In this document: positions 1-8,054 of the stretch, in pieces
Position numbering within the stretch: the first letter of the stretch is position 1
Layout of the letters: each line of letters begins with the position of its first letter
Assembly (NCBI GenBank): GCA_035528235.1
Contig: DATKZB010000218.1
Span: forward strand, 1-12,572
Length of the DNA stretch: 12,572 bases
Source of the DNA: DATKZB01 sp035528235
GTDB lineage: Bacteria > Planctomycetota > Phycisphaerae > FEN-1346
Direction: 5' to 3'
Translations under genes and position numbers: made by a program
Notes under the pieces: model-generated
What the model saw: only the letters and a program-made list of their open reading frames with translations
Database searches by the model: none
What the model was told of the DNA's origin: nothing

Positions 1-713
1 ATCTTCTCGAACATCTCGTCGTCGGCCCGGACGGCCAGCATCCGGGCGTCGCGGTCGGCCTCGATGACGACCGACGCCTGCGTGGCCCCTCCCCCGCCGC
101 CCGGCCACCGGCCGCCGCCACCCGCGCGAGCGCTGGTGACGAACACGCGGTTCAGCACCTGGGCCACCTGGGTCGGGTCGGCGTTCGTCAGTGGAATCAG
201 GCGTACGGCGTACTTCTCGCTGGGCGCCACGTCGAGTTCTTTCAGGAGTTTGACGATCCGCTCGTGGTCCTCGGCGCCGGCCCGGACGACGAGCGAGTTG
301 CTGCTGCGGTCGGCGCTGATGCGGACTTGGCCGGTGGCAGCCGGTTCGGGTTCCCACCAGCGGCGCCGGGTCTCGGGCGCGCTCTTCTGAAGCGACTGCT
401 GGAGGGCGGTCCCCACGGCCGACGCGTCGGCGTTCTCGAGCCGGTACACCTTGACCGTTACCACTTCCTCGCTCTGGGCCTGGTCGATCTCGGCGATGAC
501 CTTGGCCACGAGGGTGTGCTTCTCGGCCGGCGCCGAGACGATGACCAGACGCCCGGTCTCGTCGCCCGTGACGACGACCGCCGTCGGGTCGGGGCCGGTG
601 CCTCGGCCGCCTCGGCCGCCCGCCGCCGACGTGGCGACAAAGATCTCCTTGAGGGCCGTCACCACCGTCTTGATATCGGCGTTCTTGATGGGGTACGTCT
701 TGACGATGGGCGC
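1..713 (-). repeat. Three-domain block, copy D (repeats 28-30, cut by window edge)
   Basis: This is the partner of the block at 1200-1940. Its repeats read KTYPIKNADIKTVVTALKEI, then VKVYRLENADASAVGTAL, then YAVRLIPLTNADPTQVAQVL. The last one ends at the window edge inside a stretch that is identical in DNA to the other copy, so the duplication probably continues beyond base 1. Confidence 0.9.
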
Positions 714-3700
714 GCCCACCTCGCCGGTGGCCTTGTCGAGGTCCTGGGCCATCTTGACGACCTTCTCGATCTCGGCCGCCGGGCCGCTGATGACGAGGCC
801 GTTTGACCCGGCGTCGGCGCTGACGACGACCGCCGGCTGCTGTCCGCCCGCCATGCCACGGCGGCCCGGCAGCCCGCCCGCGCCAGAGCGGGCCATCTGC
901 TGGAGGACCGGGGCCACGTCAATCGCCCGGGCGTCCTTCAGCAGGAGCAGTTCAGTCCGCATGCCGCCGGTCTGCTCGGTGTCGAGCTTGGCGACCAGGC
1001 CCCGGACCTTTTCCAAATTGTCCGCGCCCGCCGTCACGATGAGGCTGTTCGACATGGGCTCAGGCACGACCGTCACCCGGTCGTCGGCCCCCGCCCCGCG
1101 GCCGGCGCCGCGCGGCGTCTCGAACGCTTGGCCCACGGCCGTGGCGACGCCCGCCGCCTGGGCGAACTTCAGCGGTATCAGGGTTGGGGCCGCCTGGCTG
1201 TCGGGGCTGGCGGTGTCGAGTTGAGACGCAAGGGTCTTAATCTTCTCGAACATCTCGTCGTCGGCCCGGACGGCCAGCATCCGGGCGTCGCGGTCGGCCT
1301 CGATGACGACCGACGTGCGGGCCGCCGGCGCCCCGAACCGTCCGCCCCTGCCGCCGCCCGCGCCCGTCACGAACACCCGGTTCAGCACCTGGGCCACCTG
1401 GGTCGGGTCGGCATTCTTGAGCGGAACGAGACGCACGGCATACTTCTCGGTCGTCGCGACGTCGAGTTCCTCGATGAGTTTGGCGATGCGTTCGTGGTCC
1501 TCGGCGCTCGCGCGGACGACGAGCGAGTTGCTGCTGCGGTCGGCGCTGATGCGGACCTGGCCGGTGGCAGCGGGCTGCGGTTCCCACGGGCGGCGCCGCC
1601 CGGCCGGGGCGCCCTTCTGAACCGTGGCCTGGAGCGCCGTCTCGACCGACGCGGCGTCGGCATACTCCAGGTGGTACACCTTGACCATGACGGCCTCGAC
1701 GTCCTGGGCCTGGTCGACCTCGTCGATGACCTTGGCAATGAGTTCGTGCTTGTCCTGCGGCGCCGAGACGATGACCAGACGGCCGGCCTCGTCGCCCGTC
1801 ACCGTGACGCGATTGGCCTGGGCGCCCCCCCGCCCGCCGCGCCCCGCCGGGCCCGACGGCGACGCAAAGATCTCCTTCAGGGCCGTCACCACGGTGGCGA
1901 CATCGGCGTTCTTGACCGGGTACGTCTTGACGACGGCCGCGGTGGCCTGGTCCATTTCCTGGATCAGCTTGGCGATCTCGGCGTGTTCGTCGGCCGCGGC
2001 GCGGACGACGACCGAGTTGCTGCTCGAATCGGCGCTGATACGGACCTCGCCCGTACCGGCACCCGTCTTTCGGCCCGGCGCCGCCGCGGCCCGACGCACG
2101 GTGGCCGTCAGGGCCGACGCCACCGCCGACGCCTCGGCGTTCTGGAGGCGATACACCTTCACGGCCACCTCGCCGACGCCCTGGGCCTCGTCCATCTCTT
2201 TGATGACGGCGGCGACGAGTTCGTGTTCCTCGGCGGGGGCCGAGACGATAATCAGGCGGCCGGCCTCGTCGCCGGTGATAACGACGTCGCGGTCCAGGAC
2301 CGACTTGGTGCCGCGCCGGGCGGTCCCCTTGGCGGGCTGTGTAAAGACCTCGCGCAGCGCGTCGACCATGGGCTTGATGTCGGCGTTCGTGACCGGGTAC
2401 ATCCGGACCGAGGTGGCCGCGGTCATGCCCGACTGGTCGATCTCCCGGATGAGGCCGGCCACGATCTCCATGGCGTCGGCCGGCGCGGTCACGATGACCG
2501 CGTTGGTCTGCTTGTTGGCCGTCACGTTGACCATCGAGGCCACGTCGACCTGCGTGATGCCCTGCTTGGTGCGCAGTTCAATCATTTGGCGGATCATGTC
2601 GGCCCGCTGCTGCTGCGGCTGCGGCTTCTGGGGTTGCTTCGGCTGACCTCGCTGCGGCTGCGGGCCGCCGCCCGGAACGCCCGCCTGCCGGGCGGCCAGT
2701 TGGAACAGATCTTTCAGGTTGGTGGCCACCTCGGCGGCGTCGGTGTTCTTGAGCGGGAAGATACGAACCTCGCTGACGACGGTCGGAATCTGGTCGAGTT
2801 GCTTGATGAGGATCTCGACGTCCTCGAAGTCCATCGGCTTGGCCCGGACGATGACGCACCGCGTCCGCGTGTCGGCCACCACGTTGATGACGGGCGGCGG
2901 CGCCGGGGGCACGGGGGCCGGCGGCTGCCCCCTCTGGTTCGGCGCGCGGGGCACGATCCGCGGCTTCGGATTGAACAGGGCGTCGAGGGTCCGCGCGACC
3001 GATTCCGGGTCGGCCTTCTCGATCTTGAACGTGCGGAACTCGGCCTCGATGTCGCCGGTGCCCAGCATCAACTGGTCCACGAGGTCCTGGAGGTACTCCA
3101 GGTCCTGCCGCTTGCCCGAGATGATGAGTGAATTCGAGTTCTTGTCGACGGCGATCGTGACGCCCGGCTTCTCGGCCGCTGCGGCCGGATCGCCCGGGCC
3201 CTTCTCGCCCACGGGACCCGGCTCGCCCTTGGGGCCGGCAGGCTCGTTGCTCGAATTGCTGGTCACGGTCACGTCGTTGCCGGTCATCTGCTTGTACACG
3301 GTGCGCAGGACCTCGGCCATCTTCTCGGCCTTGACCGACGTGAGCGGGATGACGCGGACGCGATAAGTGTTGTCCTTGGCGGCGTCGTCGAGCTTGGCGA
3401 TGATGGGTTCCATCACCTTGAGGTCGGCGTCCTTGGCGATGAGCGTGACGGCGTTAGAGAACGTGTCGGCCGTGATAACGGGCTTGTCGACGCCCTTGCG
3501 CACCTTGTACATATCGTTGAGTTGCGAGGCGACCTCGGTGGCGTCGGCGTTTTCGAGCCAGATGTACTGGACGTCGGCCTCGGGCGTGGCCGGCGCCTCG
3601 TCGAGGCTCTTGAGAATCTGCTCGATCAGGGCGAAGTGCGGCGGCGTGGTCGAGACCACGAGGCTCTGCGTCCGGTCGTCGGCGGCGATGCTGAACGGGA

Positions 3701-6700
3701 CGGTCGGCTGGTTCTTGCCGCGGCCCGCCTGGCGGTTGAGCATGTCCTGGAACAGTTTCCCCAGCGACGCCGCCAGGGCCGAGGCCTCGCCGTTCACCAG
3801 CGGGAACACGCGGACCTCGGTCCCCGTGCCGGTGGACCCCTCGTCGAGCGACTTGATCATCTCGACCACGGCCGGAATGTCGGCCGACGGGCCGCGCACC
3901 AGCACGCTGTTCGAGTTCAACTCGGGCGTCACGGTCACGCGGTCTTCGGCGGCGGCGGCGCGGCCGGGGCGCGAGGTGACGGGCGTTATCTTCGACGCCA
4001 GGGCGGTGTTGACGGCCTCGGCCAGGCTGGCGGCCTGGGCGTTCTTGAGTTTGACGATGACGATGCCCGCCTGGCCCGCGGCCCCCGCCATGTCGAACGT
4101 CTTGATGAGTTCCTCGGCCAGGGCCAGTTTCTCGGGCGGCCCCTGGACGACCACGTCGTTGGTCTCGGGCATGGCGGCCACGCGGACCTCGACGGCCGTG
4201 GTGTCGGCCCCGCGACCGCGCCGGCCGCCTGTCTCGGGCACGTCGACCAGCATCGCCTGGAGCACGGTCACGATGTCCGTCGCCTTGGCGGCCTTCAGGC
4301 GATAGGTCTTGGTCTCGCGGGCCAGGGTCGTACCGACCTCGAGCTGCTTGATGAGGTCGTCAATCGTCTCGAACTGCGTGGGCGTAGCGGCGACCAGAAT
4401 CTGGTTGGTAGCCGGGTCGGCCTCGAAGCGCGGCTGCGGCTCGGTGTCGGTTTCCGGGCCGCCGCGCGACCGCTGCTGCTGGGCGAACAGGCGGCCGAGC
4501 GACGCCGCCAGGTCGGGAGCCTTGGCGTTGGCCAGACGGTACGTCCGGACCTCGATCTGCCCGGGCGAGTCGGCCACGTCGAGCGACGTGACGAGTTTGG
4601 CGATCTCCTCAATCTTGTCGCGCGGCCCATCGATGACGAGCGTCCGGTCTCCCGGCGCGGCCGCGATGACCACCCGTTCGTCCTGGTCGGGCATAGGCGC
4701 GGGCGGCCCCCCGCGGCGGCGGAACGCCGGGGCCGGCGTGCCCGGGTACAGTTGGCCGAGCATCTGGGCCAGTTTGGCGGCCGAGACGTGCTTCAGGGGA
4801 ATCATCCGGACCTCGCGGACCTGCTGCTGCGTGGCCTCGTCGAGGCTGGCAATCATCTCCTCGAACACCTTGCGGTCGGCCTCGGACCCGCGAATCAGGA
4901 CCGAGTTCGAGAGCGGGTCGGCCTGGATGACGACCGACTCGGTCTGGCCGGGCTTGGGCTTGGGCACCATGGCCTTGAGGGTTTCGGCGAGTTTGGTGGC
5001 GTCGGCCGACTGGGGGCGGATGATGCGGACCGGTTCGGCGCCCTCGGCCGGGGCCACGTCCATCGACTGGATGAGTTCGGCGATGGTCTTCTGGTCGTCG
5101 TCGGCCGCCGAGATGAGCAGGCTGTTGGTCCGCTCGTTGGCTGCGATGACGACCGGCACCTGCGTCCGCCCAGGCGCCGAGCGCGAGCCACCGCCGCGCG
5201 TCCGGCTGCCGGCATAGACCTCGCGGAGCGTCTCGGCCAGTTGCCGCGCGTCGGCATGTTTCAGGGGCACCAGGCGCGTCGTGGCGGTGGCCAGCGGGAT
5301 GGCCGAGACCTTGAGTTGCTCGAGCAGTTCCTCGATGGTCGGCCAGTCGCCGGGCGCGGCCGAGATGAGCAGGCTGTTGGTGCCGGACTCGGCCTCGACG
5401 CGCACGTTCGAGGCGGCCGGCCCGCCGCGACGGCCCGTCGGGTCATGCTGGGCGAGCATGCGCGTCAGGGCCTGGGCCAGTTCGCGGGCGTCGCCCACTT
5501 TGAGTTGGACGACGTGGATCTCGCGGGTCTGCTCGGTCAGGGGCTTGTCGAGTTCGGCGATGAGTTTCTCGGCCGTCTGGATGTCGCCGGCGGGTCCCGC
5601 CACGATGAGGCTGTTCGTACGGACGTCGGCGCTGACGACCGTGGGCGTCGCGGGGCTGCCGCGTCGGCCCGGCTCGTGCTTGGCCAGGGCGTTCTGGAGG
5701 ACGCCGGCCAGTTGCTGGGCGTCGGCCACCTTGAGCTGGAAGGTCTTGATGCCTCCGCTCTCGGTCATGGCCTTGTCGAGTTTGGCGGCCATTTCCTCGA
5801 TGGTCTTGAACTCGGCCTCCGGCGCGCGGACGACGAGCGAGTTGCTGGGCTCGTCGCCCTGAATGAAGACGGTCTGCGTCTGGCCGTGCCCGGTCGGCGG
5901 CTGCATGGCCTTGAGCGTCTCGGCGATCTTGACGGCGTCGCCGGCCTCGAGCGCGATAATGCGCAGGGGTTCGACCTTCTCGGCCGAGGCCGGGGCGTCC
6001 ATGGTCTGGATGAGTTCGGCAATGGCCTTCTGGTCGTCCTCGGCCGCCGAAACGAGCAGCGAGTTGCTGCGGTCGTCGGCGGTGATGACGACGGGCACCG
6101 AGGGCTGCGGCGAACGGCCCCGGGCCCTCAGGGCGCCGCGCGACTGGTAGATGCGGTTCAGCGACGCGGCCAGGTCGCTGGCCCTGGCGTGTTTCAGGGA
6201 CACGAGGCGCGTCGACGGCGTGGCGAGCGGCACGGCGGAGGTCTCGAGTTCCTTGAGAATCTTCTCGATGGTAGGCCAGTCGCCGGGCGCGGCCGAGATG
6301 AGGAGGCTGTTGGTGCCGGTGTCGGCCTCAACGCGGGCGTTCGAGGGCGACGGCCCGCCGCCGCGCCGGCCGCCCGTGTTCGGCTGGGCAAGCATCCGCG
6401 ACAGCGACTCGGCCAGTTGCCGGGCGTCGCCGACCTTGAGTCGGACGACGTGAATCTCGCGGGTCTCCTTGTCGAGGGGGTTGTCGAGTTCCTCGATGAG
6501 TTTCTCGGCCGTCTGAATCTCGCCGGCCGTGCCCGAGACGATGAGGCTGTTGGTGCGCGTGTCGGCACTGACCTGCGCCGCAAAAGCCGCATCGCCGCGC
6601 GAGCGGCCCCGCGGATCGGTCGGTTTGCGGATGGCGTTAGAGACGACGGTCGCCAGTTGCTGGGCGTCGGCCATCTTGAGTTTAAAGACGCGCAGGCCCC

Positions 6701-8039
6701 CCACTTGCTCGCTGGCCTGGTCGAGGGTCCGGATGAGGTTCTCAATGCGGACCATCTGGTCCAGCGGCGCCGTGACGATGAGACGGTTCGTGTTCGTGTC
6801 GGCCACGACGTGGGTCTCGACCTGGTCGGTGGCGGCGGGGCCGGGCCGCCCCGGGCGTCCCCTGGCAGCCGTCTGCGGGAGCAGTTGCTTGATGGTATTG
6901 GCCAGGTCCTCGGCCCGGGCGTTCTTGAGGTTGAAGATGCGCATGTCGCCGGTCTCGGACGGTTCGATGGCGTCGAGTTGCTCGACGACCTGCTCGGCCA
7001 GGGCGATCTTGTCGCCGGGGCCGATCAGGAAGAGGGTGTTGGTCCGCTGGTCGGCGGTGGCCTTGACGCGTTCGTCGGTTTGCGGCGCCTGGGGCTGGCC
7101 GTACTGGGGGTTGCGGACCCTGTTGCCGTTTTCGTCGCGGATGTACCTGGGCACGGCGCCGCCCGTCGGACCGCCGGAGCCGAACACGCCGTTGATGACG
7201 GTGGCGACGTCGCGCGCCGAGGCGTGCTTGAGTTTGAAGGTCTTCAGTTGGCTCTCGCTCGAGAGCGTGCCGGTGTCGAGTTCGTCGAGGATGACGCGGA
7301 TGCGTGTCAAGTTCTCGAGCCGGTCGGTGATGATGATTCCCCGGCCGCGCCCCAGCGCGGCCACACTGCCGAAGGTCGAGACCACCGGCATGAGGACCCG
7401 GACGGCATCCTCGGCGGTCATGTACTTCAGGGGGAGCATCATGGTCACGAGTTCGCCCGGCCTCACGCCCTCGGCCTGGTCCCAGCCCCGGACGATCCGC
7501 AACGGCGACTTGGTGGCGTCCTTGACGGCGACCACCTGGAGATAGCGCGGCGTGTCGACCAGCGTGAACCCGCGCATCGCCAGCAGCAGGTTCAGCGTGT
7601 CGAACGCCTCGTCAAACGTGTACGGCTGCGGGTCGAAGAAGGTAAGCGTGCCCTCGACGTGGAACTCGCCGATGATCGGTTTGCCGGCCATCTGGGCGAA
7701 GCGGCGGACCACGTCGTCGTACGGGATGCCGTCGAACTGGAACCGGATTTCCTGCTTGGCCAGGGCCGGGGCGGGCGCCGGCGGCGCAGCATCGGGCTTG
7801 GCGGGCGCGGCGGCCGGCGGCGCAGCATCGGGTTTGGCGGGCGCGGCGGCGGGCGGCGTAGCTTCGGCGGCGGGCGGCGGCGCAGCATCGGGTTTGGCGG
7901 GCGCGGCGGCGGGCGGCGGCGCGACGACGCCGGCGGCAGGCGGCGCCTCTTCGGCCAGGATCGCCAGCGGCACGACCATCGTCAGGCATGCCGCCAGCAT
8001 GGCCGCCAGACGCGGAAACAGCAGGTCGGCGATTCCCAT
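1..8039 (-). CDS. Giant secretin-family protein with 30 tandem N1-type domains (3' end beyond window)
   Basis: At least 2679 codons are open from ATG 8039 to the left edge; no stop or frame change was found, and the repeat pattern stays in frame to base 3. The start has a good ribosome binding site (AAAGGAG, 8 bases upstream of its core). Residues 1-29 form an export signal: R10 is followed by a hydrophobic run ending in AILA before EE. L15-A16-A17-C18 also fits a lipobox, so a lipoprotein cannot be excluded. Residues 30-93 are a Pro/Ala linker. Residues 95-170 resemble the secretin N0/STN domain, including DPQPYTFDEAFDTLNLLL. Residues 196-2679 are 30 copies of the secretin N1-type domain. 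In GspD and PilQ a few such domains form stacked periplasmic rings beneath an outer-membrane barrel; that barrel is not seen here and may lie past the left edge. The neighbours are secretion/pilus assembly genes. A secretin subunit or barrel-less periplasmic scaffold are both possible. Domain assignment is firm; function is inferred. Confidence 0.92.
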   Translation of the reverse strand, partial: MGIADLLFPRLAAMLAACLTMVVPLAILAEEAPPAAGVVAPPPAAAPAKPDAAPPPAAEATPPAAAPAKPDAAPPAAAPAKPDAAPPAPAPALAKQEIRFQFDGIPYDDVVRRFAQMAGKPIIGEFHVEGTLTFFDPQPYTFDEAFDTLNLLLAMRGFTLVDTPRYLQVVAVKDATKSPLRIVRGWDQAEGVRPGELVTMMLPLKYMTAEDAVRVLMPVVSTFGSVAALGRGRGIIITDRLENLTRIRVILDELDTGTLSSESQLKTFKLKHASARDVATVINGVFGSGGPTGGAVPRYIRDENGNRVRNPQYGQPQAPQTDERVKATADQRTNTLFLIGPGDKIALAEQVVEQLDAIEPSETGDMRIFNLKNARAEDLANTIKQLLPQTAARGRPGRPGPAATDQVETHVVADTNTNRLIVTAPLDQMVRIENLIRTLDQASEQVGGLRVFKLKMADAQQLATVVSNAIRKPTDPRGRSRGDAAFAAQVSADTRTNSLIVSGTAGEIQTAEKLIEELDNPLDKETREIHVVRLKVGDARQLAESLSRMLAQPNTGGRRGGGPSPSNARVEADTGTNSLLISAAPGDWPTIEKILKELETSAVPLATPSTRLVSLKHARASDLAASLNRIYQSRGALRARGRSPQPSVPVVITADDRSNSLLVSAAEDDQKAIAELIQTMDAPASAEKVEPLRIIALEAGDAVKIAETLKAMQPPTGHGQTQTVFIQGDEPSNSLVVRAPEAEFKTIEEMAAKLDKAMTESGGIKTFQLKVADAQQLAGVLQNALAKHEPGRRGSPATPTVVSADVRTNSLIVAGPAGDIQTAEKLIAELDKPLTEQTREIHVVQLKVGDARELAQALTRMLAQHDPTGRRGGPAASNVRVEAESGTNSLLISAAPGDWPTIEELLEQLKVSAIPLATATTRLVPLKHADARQLAETLREVYAGSRTRGGGSRSAPGRTQVPVVIAANERTNSLLISAADDDQKTIAELIQSMDVAPAEGAEPVRIIRPQSADATKLAETLKAMVPKPKPGQTESVVIQADPLSNSVLIRGSEADRKVFEEMIASLDEATQQQVREVRMIPLKHVSAAKLAQMLGQLYPGTPAPAFRRRGGPPAPMPDQDERVVIAAAPGDRTLVIDGPRDKIEEIAKLVTSLDVADSPGQIEVRTYRLANAKAPDLAASLGRLFAQQQRSRGGPETDTEPQPRFEADPATNQILVAATPTQFETIDDLIKQLEVGTTLARETKTYRLKAAKATDIVTVLQAMLVDVPETGGRRGRGADTTAVEVRVAAMPETNDVVVQGPPEKLALAEELIKTFDMAGAAGQAGIVIVKLKNAQAASLAEAVNTALASKITPVTSRPGRAAAAEDRVTVTPELNSNSVLVRGPSADIPAVVEMIKSLDEGSTGTGTEVRVFPLVNGEASALAASLGKLFQDMLNRQAGRGKNQPTVPFSIAADDRTQSLVVSTTPPHFALIEQILKSLDEAPATPEADVQYIWLENADATEVASQLNDMYKVRKGVDKPVITADTFSNAVTLIAKDADLKVMEPIIAKLDDAAKDNTYRVRVIPLTSVKAEKMAEVLRTVYKQMTGNDVTVTSNSSNEPAGPKGEPGPVGEKGPGDPAAAAEKPGVTIAVDKNSNSLIISGKRQDLEYLQDLVDQLMLGTGDIEAEFRTFKIEKADPESVARTLDALFNPKPRIVPRAPNQRGQPPAPVPPAPPPVINVVADTRTRCVIVRAKPMDFEDVEILIKQLDQIPTVVSEVRIFPLKNTDAAEVATNLKDLFQLAARQAGVPGGGPQPQRGQPKQPQKPQPQQQRADMIRQMIELRTKQGITQVDVASMVNVTANKQTNAVIVTAPADAMEIVAGLIREIDQSGMTAATSVRMYPVTNADIKPMVDALREVFTQPAKGTARRGTKSVLDRDVVITGDEAGRLIIVSAPAEEHELVAAVIKEMDEAQGVGEVAVKVYRLQNAEASAVASALTATVRRAAAAPGRKTGAGTGEVRISADSSSNSVVVRAAADEHAEIAKLIQEMDQATAAVVKTYPVKNADVATVVTALKEIFASPSGPAGRGGRGGAQANRVTVTGDEAGRLVIVSAPQDKHELIAKVIDEVDQAQDVEAVMVKVYHLEYADAASVETALQATVQKGAPAGRRRPWEPQPAATGQVRISADRSSNSLVVRASAEDHERIAKLIEELDVATTEKYAVRLVPLKNADPTQVAQVLNRVFVTGAGGGRGGRFGAPAARTSVVIEADRDARMLAVRADDEMFEKIKTLASQLDTASPDSQAAPTLIPLKFAQAAGVATAVGQAFETPRGAGRGAGADDRVTVVPEPMSNSLIVTAGADNLEKVRGLVAKLDTEQTGGMRTELLLLKDARAIDVAPVLQQMARSGAGGLPGRRGMAGGQQPAVVVSADAGSNGLVISGPAAEIEKVVKMAQDLDKATGEVGAPIVKTYPIKNADIKTVVTALKEIFVATSAAGGRGGRGTGPDPTAVVVTGDETGRLVIVSAPAEKHTLVAKVIAEIDQAQSEEVVTVKVYRLENADASAVGTALQQSLQKSAPETRRRWWEPEPAATGQVRISADRSSNSLVVRAGAEDHERIVKLLKELDVAPSEKYAVRLIPLTNADPTQVAQVLNRVFVTSARAGGGGRWPGGGGGATQASVVIEADRDARMLAVRADDEMFEK
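1200..1940 (-). repeat. Three-domain block, copy C (repeats 23-25), near-identical to 1-713
   Basis: Residues 2034-2280 match residues 2443-2679 at an offset of 1230-1239 bases (410-413 residues). Bases 1240-1315 are identical to bases 1-76, and 1513-1556 are identical to 283-326. The offset changes because the Gly-rich loop of repeat 30 is 9 bases longer. Repeats 26 and 27, of other subtypes, separate the two copies. Confidence 0.92.
3192..3236 (-). other. Collagen-like Gly-X-Y insert in repeat 18
   Basis: Residues 1602-1616 read GPKGEPGPVGEKGPG, five consecutive Gly-X-Y triplets in the helix-to-strand loop of repeat 18. The loop is otherwise variable in length and enlarges this repeat to about 104 residues. 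Five triplets are too few to predict a stable collagen triple helix by themselves. Confidence 0.75.
4827..5756 (-). repeat. Four-domain block, copy B (repeats 8-11)
   Basis: This is the second copy of the block covering repeats 4-7, directly adjacent to it. It contains FQLKVADAQQLA, EIHVVQLKVGDARELAQAL, NSLLISAAPGDWPTIEELL and NSLLISAADDDQKTIAELIQ in the same order. Repeat 12 begins right after it with a different sequence family, so only two copies of this block are visible. Confidence 0.88.
5763..6701 (-). repeat. Four-domain block, copy A (repeats 4-7)
   Basis: Residues 447-759 match residues 762-1071 domain for domain. The shared signatures appear in the same order: FKLKMADAQQLA, EIHVVRLKVGDARQLAESL, NSLLISAAPGDWPTIE, and the ADD...NSLLVSAAEDDQKAIAELIQ domain, then a domain that lacks the usual LKNAD strand end. 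The offset is 933-936 bases (311-312 residues), which shows a small in-frame indel. The DNA is clearly similar, with runs such as the one encoding PGDWPTIE conserved. This is a tandem duplication of a preformed four-domain block rather than single-domain growth. Confidence 0.88.
7784..7915 (-). repeat. Minisatellite coding for Pro/Ala linker
   Basis: The segment gcgcagcatcgggtttgg (one base varies between copies) begins at 7784, 7820 and 7880, at spacings of 36 and 60 bases. It encodes three copies of the APAKPDAAPP motif inside the Pro/Ala-rich linker (residues 30-93) between the signal peptide and the N0-like domain. Such linkers are usually flexible spacers. The in-frame period suggests copy number could vary between strains. 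Confidence 0.85.
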
Positions 8040-8047
8040 AAACGTCT

Positions 8048-8054
8048 CTCCTTT
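8048..8054 (-). promoter_or_regulatory. Ribosome binding site of the giant gene, set in a small hairpin
   Basis: The minus strand reads AAAGGAG here, with 8 bases between AGGAG and the ATG at 8037-8039, which fixes the start. The surrounding sequence GTCTC-AAAGGA-GAGAC (8044-8059) can form a five-pair stem that displays AAAGGA in its loop. Confidence 0.75.

Larger units (their letters stand above)
1..7454 (-). repeat. Array of 30 secretin N1-type domain repeats
   Basis: Each unit is about 75-84 residues and reads strand (xVRhhPLKNADA), helix (xxVAxxLxxhF), variable loop, strand (VxADxxTNSL), strand (hhVxAP), helix (xxxIxxLIxxLD). Approximate first residues of repeats 1-30: 196, 264, 365, 447, 527, 609, 688, 762, 839, 920, 1000, 1075, 1161, 1241, 1324, 1407, 1487, 1558, 1664, 1756, 1875, 1956, 2034, 2115, 2199, 2282, 2359, 2443, 2525, 2609. 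Repeat 1 is short (about 63 residues). Repeats 2, 18, 19 and 20 are enlarged by long loops. Repeat 20's loop is Gln/Pro-rich. Repeats 21, 23 and 28 replace the TNSL motif with GRL, and repeats 25 and 30 have DARMLAV there. Repeat 30 is cut by the window edge. The order of strands and helices matches the KH-like N1/N2/N3 fold of secretins; boundaries were set by eye. Confidence 0.9.

Noticed and set aside
458..7989. Short minus-strand open frames rich in Arg, Ser and Pro in other frames
   Set aside because: They overlap the giant gene in the wrong frame, their composition is what GC-rich out-of-frame reading gives, and they show no repeat-to-repeat conservation beyond the DNA repeats themselves.
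1..8039. CRISPR-like array suggested by regular repeats
   Set aside because: The repeats are protein-coding, in frame, about 230-250 bases long and divergent; there are no short identical repeats with unique spacers.
1..8039. Tandem array as an adhesin of the Ig-like or cadherin type
   Set aside because: The units have alternating strand-helix-strand-strand-helix patterns with a final LIxxLD helix, typical of secretin N domains, not all-beta adhesin repeats, and the neighbours are secretion or pilus platform genes.
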